From NCBI GenBank assembly GCA_017530275.1, contig JAFXMP010000199.1:1-11972 (forward strand): a stretch of 11,972 nt of DNA, given 5' to 3'. This stretch comes from Clostridia bacterium (GTDB lineage Bacteria; Bacillota_A; Clostridia; Christensenellales; Aristaeellaceae). Shown in pieces: positions 7,147 to 11,972 of this stretch. Each line of letters starts with the position of its first letter. Positions within the stretch are counted from its first letter, which is position 1. A model generated the notes under the pieces. It was not told where the DNA came from, did no database searches, and saw nothing but the letters and a program-made list of their open reading frames with translations. Made by a program: the position numbers and the translations under genes.

Positions 7147-9539
7147 AAAAGCTGGACTTTAACGGAAATTGGACATGCCGGCCCTTGAAGGGGGATTTGG
7201 AAGCCTGCCCCGTGCGGCTGCCCCACGACGCCATGCGGACAGAGCGCCGGGCGCCTGACAGCTTAGGCGAAGGGAACATCGGCTTTTTCGAGGGCGGGGA
7301 TTACGAATACCGAAAAGTGTTTACCATGCCCGAGGAGGCAAAAGGAAAGCACCTGGAGCTGGAATTCGAGGGCGTGTATCACGACCCGGCAATCACGGTG
7401 AACGGCCAGAAGGTGGATGCGCCGCCCTACGGCTATACGGATTTTTCCATCGATTTGGACGGGCTGCTCCAGGAAGACGGGGAAAATGAAATTACCGTGA
7501 TCGCCCATAACGCCGATCAGCCCAATTCCCGCTGGTATTCCGGCACTGGCATTTATCGGCCCGTGTGGCTGTGGTTCGGCGGCGAAAAACGGATCGTCCG
7601 GGACGGGATTCGCGTCACCACCCTGTCCATCGCGCCCAAACGCGTTCGGGTCGAATTGACCGTCGTTGGCGACGGCATTGCGGACGTCGAGGTGCTGGAC
7701 GGAAGCAAGGCGCTGGCGCATACCCTGATCGCTGCCGTCCATGGGAAAAACAGCGTGGAAATGGAACTGGACAAAGCAGAACTTTGGAGCCCGGAGCATC
7801 CGGCGCTGTACACCCTCTGTGTCACCTTTGGAGAAGATCAGGCGGAAACCGTCTTCGGCCTCCGCGCCCTTTCCTGGAACCCGGAGCAGGGCATGACTGT
7901 CAATGGGGAACGGGTGGTGCTGCACGGGGCGTGCATCCATCACGATAACGGATTGCTGGGGGCTTGCACCTATCCCGAAGCGGAGGAACGCCGCGTCCGC
8001 ATCCTCCAGGCAGCGGGGTACAACGCCGTGCGCTCCGCTCACAATCCCGCGTCCAAATATCTGCTGGACGCCTGCGATAAGCTAGGCATGCTGATGATGG
8101 ACGAGTATGTGGACTGCTGGTACATGCACAAAACCGAGCACGATTACGCCTCCCATGTGCTCACCTGGTGGAAGAAAGACCTGCGCAGTCTGGTGGATCA
8201 AGATTACAATCATCCTTGCGTCATTATGTATTCCACCGGCAACGAGGTGGCGGAAAGCGCCCAGCAGAAGGGCATCCAATTGCAGCGGGATTTTACGGCT
8301 TATCTGCACGAAATCGATCCCACCCGGCCCGTGACCTGCGGCATCAATATTTTCTTCAATTTCCTCAGCAGCATCGGCATGGGCGTATACAGCGACGAAA
8401 AAGCAAAAAAACAGGCGGAGGCCAGCGCGCAAAAGCAGGCCGGACAGCCCAAAAAGAAAAAGAAGCCGGTTGGCTCGGAATTCTTCAACAACATGGCCGC
8501 CAAACTGGGCACGGATTTCATGAAGTTCGGCGCGTGGCTGCCGCCCTGCGATTGGAAAACCCGGGACGTGTTCGCCGCCATGGACATTGCGGGGTACAAT
8601 TACGGCAACTGGCGCTATCGGAAGGATTGCCGGAAATACCCAAAGCGTCTGATCTTGGGCTCGGAAACCCTGATCGGGGACGCCCGGCCCTTCTGGGAGC
8701 TTGCCAAGACCCATCCCCAGATCATCGGGGATTTCGTCTGGGCGGGCTGGGATTACATCGGTGAATGCGGCAGGGACAGCCCGGAATACGGAAGCTACCG
8801 CACCGGCGACCCCGAAGACCGCATCCGTGGCGGCACCTGCCGTATCGACGTGACCGGCAAGCTGACCCCCGAAGCAGATTATACGCGGGTGTGCTTTGAT
8901 CTGGAACCGGGGCCAAGGTTGGCGGTCGTTCCGCCCAGTGAAACCGTAAAGCCCACCCTGACCGGCTGGCAGTTGACCCGCGCCCTCCGAAGCTGGACGT
9001 ATCCGGGCTGCGAGGGCAGTGGAACCCAGGTGGAGGTGTATTCCACCGGCAGGCAGGTGAAGCTGCTGTTGAACGGGAACGAAATCGGGACGAAGCCAGT
9101 GCCAAAAGCCTGCCGGGTGATCTTCAAAACAGCATACCATCCCGGCGAACTGCGGGCCATCGCTTTGGATGAAAGCGGCAGGGAGATGGGCAGCGACACG
9201 CTGATAACGGCGGGAGACAAAACGGTGCTGCGCCTGGAACCGGAAAGGTTGGCTTGCCGCCCTGGGGAAATGGTGTATCTGCGGATGCGCTATACCGACG
9301 AAAATAGAGAAATCAAGCCCCTGGAACGCCGCCCTGTCACCGTATCGGCGGAGAACGGGGAAGTGATGGGCACAGCCAACGGCTGCACCTATTTCCGTGG
9401 AAATTATGCCCAGAAAACTGTGCCCACGTACTTCGGCGAAGCCCAGGCCGTGGTGCGGGCCGGGGAAGCGGGTGCCGTGCGGGTGACCGTCACCGACGGA
9501 GAACAGACCGCCCAAGCGGAAATCGTATGCAAGGAGTGA
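7143..9539 (+). CDS. Glycoside hydrolase family 2 (beta-galactosidase-like), cytoplasmic
   Basis: 798 residues, no signal peptide. Domains: sugar-binding jelly roll (about 1-145; GTGIYRPVWL), Ig-like domain (150-245), TIM barrel (about 255-570), then DUF4982-like and Ig-like domains to the end. Catalytic residues: acid/base E368 in YSTGNEV and nucleophile E508 in LILGSET. GNIRPS-type barrel motifs are replaced by AAGYNAVRSAHNP. No N-x-K pair typical of beta-glucuronidases was seen after the nucleophile, so a beta-galactosidase or related exo-enzyme is likelier, but the substrate is not settled. A Lys/Gln-rich insert lies at 419-442. ATG 7143 overlaps the previous stop as ATGA; a modest AAAGGA lies 11 bases upstream, so translation is probably coupled. 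It would act on imported oligosaccharides. Confidence 0.92.
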   Translation: MKKLDFNGNWTCRPLKGDLEACPVRLPHDAMRTERRAPDSLGEGNIGFFEGGDYEYRKVFTMPEEAKGKHLELEFEGVYHDPAITVNGQKVDAPPYGYTDFSIDLDGLLQEDGENEITVIAHNADQPNSRWYSGTGIYRPVWLWFGGEKRIVRDGIRVTTLSIAPKRVRVELTVVGDGIADVEVLDGSKALAHTLIAAVHGKNSVEMELDKAELWSPEHPALYTLCVTFGEDQAETVFGLRALSWNPEQGMTVNGERVVLHGACIHHDNGLLGACTYPEAEERRVRILQAAGYNAVRSAHNPASKYLLDACDKLGMLMMDEYVDCWYMHKTEHDYASHVLTWWKKDLRSLVDQDYNHPCVIMYSTGNEVAESAQQKGIQLQRDFTAYLHEIDPTRPVTCGINIFFNFLSSIGMGVYSDEKAKKQAEASAQKQAGQPKKKKKPVGSEFFNNMAAKLGTDFMKFGAWLPPCDWKTRDVFAAMDIAGYNYGNWRYRKDCRKYPKRLILGSETLIGDARPFWELAKTHPQIIGDFVWAGWDYIGECGRDSPEYGSYRTGDPEDRIRGGTCRIDVTGKLTPEADYTRVCFDLEPGPRLAVVPPSETVKPTLTGWQLTRALRSWTYPGCEGSGTQVEVYSTGRQVKLLLNGNEIGTKPVPKACRVIFKTAYHPGELRAIALDESGREMGSDTLITAGDKTVLRLEPERLACRPGEMVYLRMRYTDENREIKPLERRPVTVSAENGEVMGTANGCTYFRGNYAQKTVPTYFGEAQAVVRAGEAGAVRVTVTDGEQTAQAEIVCKE
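9531..9536 (+). promoter_or_regulatory. Ribosome binding site embedded in the end of the GH2 gene
   Basis: AAGGAG forms the last two sense codons of GH2 and lies 9 bases before ATG 9546 of the GH78-like gene. Confidence 0.75.
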
Positions 9540-9545
9540 CGCGGA

Positions 9546-11462
9546 ATGAATTATCAGGCAAAATGGCTGTGGTATCCCGGCGATCTGGAAAAATACCACG
9601 CGCTGAAACAGAATTTTTCCCGGGTAGAACGGGGCTGCTCCTGGCCTGCGTTCTGGAAAAGCGACGGTTTCCGCCAGCGGGTGGTTTTCCGCAGGACGTA
9701 CCGATTGGAAACGCCCGAATCCTTTACCGTGTTCGGCCCCCCCGGCGCGGCTGGCTACGCCGACGTGAACGGGCGCAAATATCCCTTCGGCCAGCCCATT
9801 TCCTGCGAAGCGGGGGAAATCAGGATCGGCCTGCATATCGGATGCATCGGCTGCGTCCCGGCGGTGTACGTCCAGGGGGACGTGATCTGTTCTGACGGGG
9901 ACTGGACAGTGGAGGATTACTGCGATCCCCCCGTGCCCGCCGCCAGCAATCGATATTTCACCGAACCGGAACAGAACGTGGCGGAATGGCCCATGATGGA
10001 AACCAGCTATGCGCCCGTGGCGGCGGAGGAAATAAACGGCGGCGCGCTGTTTTCCTTTGAAACGGAGCTGACCGCTGAATTGGAGGTAAACGTCCTTTCA
10101 GAGAAGGAAGCGCTTCCCCTGGTATACCTTGGGGAATCGCAAGCGGAAGCGCTGGCCGGGAAAGACTGCTATTTTTTCTGCCGCCCGGATCCGGAAACGC
10201 GCCGCTGTCCGCGTCAGGCCATGCGGTACGCTTTTCTGCCAGGTTACAGGGCGGAAGAAGTGTCCGTCCGCGCGCATCATCGGTATGTGGATATTCCCGT
10301 CCGGGCTTCCTTCCATTGCGGCGATGAAGAACTGAACCGCATTTTCGCTGTGGCGGCCCACACCTTTTCCCTGTGCTGCGACGTGTTTTTTTTGGACGGC
10401 GTGAAGCGGGACAAATGGATCTGGAGCGGCGATGCCTATCAATCCCTGTTCGTGAACCGTTATCTGACCGGCGACAAGGAGATCGAGCAGCGCACCCTGA
10501 TTGCCCTCCGGGGCAACGATCCCGTGACCACCCACATCAACACGATCCTGGACTATTCCCTCCTGTGGATCTTAGCCATGGGCGAGCATGAAGCAACGTA
10601 CCATGACGAAGCTTTCCTGCACCGCATGTGGCCCCAGATGGTAAGCCTGATGGCGCTGCTCATGGGACAACGGGACGAGCACGGCTTCATCGTTGGCCGG
10701 GAGCAGGACTGGGTGTTCATCGATTGGGCGGACTTTGACCGGGACGGCCCCCTCTGCGCCGAACAAATGCTGCTGGCGGCGGCTTACGGCGTCATGGCGC
10801 GGTATGGGTCTGGGGCGGAAAAAGCGTTCTATGAAAAAGAAAAGGCGGCCCTGCTGGCCGCCATTGACCGTTCGTTCTGGGATGCGGAGAAACGCGCTTA
10901 CGTGGATTCCTTCACCTCCGGCAATCGCCATGTGACCCGCCACGCCAATATCCTGGCCGTGGTGTTCGATCTGGTGTGTGAAGAAAGGAAGCGGGAAATC
11001 GCAAAGACCGTTCTGTTCAATGATTCCGTGCCTGCCATCACCACCCCTTATTTCCGGTTCTTTGAACTGGACGCTCTGTGCAAATTGGGGTATCTCAAAG
11101 AAGTGCTTGCCGAAATCAAAAGCTATTGGGGCGGAATGCTGAAGCTCGGCGCGGTCACCTTCTGGGAGGAATACGATCCCAGTCTGCCCTTGGAGAAGCA
11201 ATACGCCATGTATGGCGATCCATTCGGCAAGAGCCTGTGCCATGCCTGGGCCGCCAGCCCCATTTACTTGCTGGCCCGATATTTTGTGGGCCTCCAGATC
11301 GATCCCGCGTCGCCAATTGGTTATAATCTTCATCCTGCGGATGATTTTTTCAGCCAGTTGGACTGCGTTATGCCGGTCAAAGAGAATAACTTAACGATCA
11401 GCATTCGGGGCGGTCAGCTGATAACCAAATCATCAGACGCTTTAGAGAATGGAGAGGAGTGA
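9546..11462 (+). CDS. GH78-like alpha-L-rhamnosidase (six-hairpin glycosidase)
   Basis: 638 residues, no signal peptide, shorter than many multi-domain GH78 enzymes. The N-terminal 240 residues are beta-rich. The (alpha/alpha)6 barrel follows, with FLDGVKRDKWIWSGDAYQSL (283-302), GAVTFWEEYDP (about 535-545) and SLCHAWAASP (563-572). By spacing, D284, D289, D296 and E541 match the Asp/Glu set of known GH78 rhamnosidases; position 289 is Asp where characterised enzymes often have Glu. Members release terminal alpha-L-rhamnose from pectic rhamnogalacturonan, plant glycosides or bacterial polysaccharides. The gene starts 6 bases after GH2, so the two probably act in turn on one imported glycan (inference). 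An 8-T run at 10386-10393 does not break the frame. Confidence 0.85.
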   Translation: MNYQAKWLWYPGDLEKYHALKQNFSRVERGCSWPAFWKSDGFRQRVVFRRTYRLETPESFTVFGPPGAAGYADVNGRKYPFGQPISCEAGEIRIGLHIGCIGCVPAVYVQGDVICSDGDWTVEDYCDPPVPAASNRYFTEPEQNVAEWPMMETSYAPVAAEEINGGALFSFETELTAELEVNVLSEKEALPLVYLGESQAEALAGKDCYFFCRPDPETRRCPRQAMRYAFLPGYRAEEVSVRAHHRYVDIPVRASFHCGDEELNRIFAVAAHTFSLCCDVFFLDGVKRDKWIWSGDAYQSLFVNRYLTGDKEIEQRTLIALRGNDPVTTHINTILDYSLLWILAMGEHEATYHDEAFLHRMWPQMVSLMALLMGQRDEHGFIVGREQDWVFIDWADFDRDGPLCAEQMLLAAAYGVMARYGSGAEKAFYEKEKAALLAAIDRSFWDAEKRAYVDSFTSGNRHVTRHANILAVVFDLVCEERKREIAKTVLFNDSVPAITTPYFRFFELDALCKLGYLKEVLAEIKSYWGGMLKLGAVTFWEEYDPSLPLEKQYAMYGDPFGKSLCHAWAASPIYLLARYFVGLQIDPASPIGYNLHPADDFFSQLDCVMPVKENNLTISIRGGQLITKSSDALENGEE

Positions 11463-11726
11463 AATCCCGTTGCTGTTAACAGTGACTTGGTTTATATGCC
11501 GATTCTTTTCCGGAAATATCAAAAACAATTGAACGCAGCTAATTTGGCATTGTAAGGTACGTTTAGCCTTTTCACATGCCATCATTCCCCCAAAAAACAC
11601 GGTAACAAAGTCTTCATATTCAACTTTTTTTCCGCCAAAGCCTATGATTGTAAGCTGCCCCTGCCTTTATGCAATTCGCGTAGAGAACAGGGGCAAAAAA
11701 TTTTGTATCCTTCTTCTGCTGTCGAT
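11463..11726. other. AT-richer intergenic stretch without a supported gene
   Basis: The stretch is visibly richer in A and T than the genes on its left, with A and T runs (for example T7 at 11625-11631). It holds one arm of the 12-bp inverted repeat and a hairpin at 11656-11695. No reading frame with a convincing start and ribosome site was found on either strand. A 47-codon frame on the minus strand (11585 to 11442) is open but unrecognised. Confidence 0.6.
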
Positions 11727-11780
11727 TCAAACAATCTCTATAACAGCGGTATCTTTCAATTTGCCATCAGTCACTGTTAA
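11476..11780. repeat. 12-bp perfect inverted repeat pair, 305 bp outer span
   Basis: TTAACAGTGACT at 11476-11487 and its exact reverse complement at 11769-11780. The right copy lies inside the antisense GH2 remnant, where it encodes L-T-V-T. No target-site duplication is seen outside the arms. Confidence 0.5.
11656..11695. other. 8-bp stem, possible terminator for the GH78 cluster
   Basis: TGCCCCTG (11656-11663) and CAGGGGCA (11688-11695) form a perfect 8-bp stem with a 24-base loop. On the + strand it is followed by five further A and then TTTT, not an immediate T tract; on the minus strand there is no T run after the stem. Terminator function is therefore weakly supported. Confidence 0.35.
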
Positions 11781-11837
11781 TTCGATTCTGCCTTGATTGC
11801 CCGCACGGACAGCGGCTAAAGCCTCTCCATAGTATTG
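11727..11837 (-). pseudogene. C-terminal remnant of a second GH2-type glycosidase
   Basis: On the minus strand, about 36 codons run from the junction near 11837 to TGA at 11729-11727. They read YYGEALAAVRAG, NQGRIE, LTVTDG and a hydrophobic end. This matches the C-terminus of the GH2 gene at 7143-9539 (YFGEAQAVVRAG ... VTVTDG) at about 15 of 24 residues over the core, ending within a few residues of the same place. It is the final Ig-like domain of a related glycosidase whose remaining part is missing, because the adjoining sequence becomes transposase. It may come from a neighbouring paralogue cut by a rearrangement. The frame itself is clean, so the event may be recent. Confidence 0.65.
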
Positions 11838-11972
11838 CCATGAGCGATGACCGGATCATCACGGGGATCGAAGTGACAGATGGAGCGAAGCCGGACGGAT
11901 TACAGCTTCCTGCGCTGATAGAAAATAGCAAAAAGAACGGCGTGACAGTCAAAGAAGTCGTTGGCGATATGG
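11831..11972 (+). pseudogene. 5'-truncated DDE transposase (IS1182-like), running off the window
   Basis: The frame reads SIAMSDDRIITGIEVTDGAK, then PDGLQLPALIENSKKNGV and TVKEVVGDM, up to the window end. This resembles the central DDE region of IS1182/IS4-type transposases in Clostridia (H-IAMSDDRIIT ... DG-QL--LIE-S ... VIGD). The first 150-200 residues expected for such a protein are missing: upstream, the same frame hits a stop at 11741-11743 and the sequence is instead antisense GH2. An ATG at 11840 lies in frame but has no clear ribosome site and would yield only part of the protein. The family name is from recall of motifs, not a search. Confidence 0.6.

Noticed and set aside
8082..9836. 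Long 584-codon open frame on the minus strand
   Set aside because: It lies antisense across GH2 and the start of GH78, both of which carry clear catalytic motifs. Its translation has no recognisable domain and its length follows from the high-GC codon pattern.
11470..11535. Short + frame from TTG 11470 just behind the GH78 stop
   Set aside because: Only 21 codons, no recognisable content, and a poorly spaced ribosome site.
11442..11585. 47-codon minus-strand frame starting ATG-ATG with GGGGG just upstream
   Set aside because: The open frame extends upstream without a start, the spacing from the G run is too short, and no family was recognised.
11767..11952. 61-codon minus-strand frame opposite the transposase remnant
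   Set aside because: It is a shadow: the + strand carries transposase motifs, and the GH2 remnant uses another minus-strand frame.

Overview
The window looks like chromosomal DNA from a GC-rich Clostridia-type Firmicute, probably a gut or fibre-degrading community member. The evidence is strong AGGAGG ribosome binding sites, a domain-permuted GH3 glycosidase of the kind known from Ruminococcus and Butyrivibrio, BspA-type leucine-rich repeats plus an InlB-type repeat on a surface protein, and a DltB/AlgI-type acyltransferase. Almost all of it reads on the + strand. No rRNA, tRNA or CRISPR was seen.

Layout. (1) Positions 1-2515: the 3' part of a membrane-tethered GH3 enzyme, a small four-helix membrane protein right behind it, and a rho-independent terminator. 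(2) Positions 2538-11462: a tight five-gene cluster. It holds a 77-residue hydrophobic protein, an MBOAT acyltransferase, a 989-residue protein with the symmetric order SGNH - LRR - InlB repeat - LRR - SGNH, a cytoplasmic GH2 enzyme, and a GH78-like alpha-L-rhamnosidase. Two of the junctions overlap and the other gaps are 27 bases or less, so one transcript is likely. (3) Positions 11463-11972: an AT-richer scar. It carries the antisense C-terminal end of a second GH2 gene (11727-11837) joined head to head to a 5'-truncated DDE transposase (from about 11831 to the window end), with a 12-bp inverted repeat at 11476/11769.

How the genes may work together (inference). The MBOAT protein and the double-SGNH protein look like a DltB/DltD- or AlgI/AlgJ/AlgX-style machine that carries an acyl group (acetyl or similar) across the membrane onto a surface polymer. 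The LRR and InlB modules would hold it at the wall or on a glycan. GH2 and GH78 have no signal peptide and would split imported, possibly rhamnose-containing, oligosaccharides in the cytoplasm. The candidate for an undescribed system is this coupling of surface acyl transfer with glycan breakdown, together with the mirror-image double-SGNH protein.
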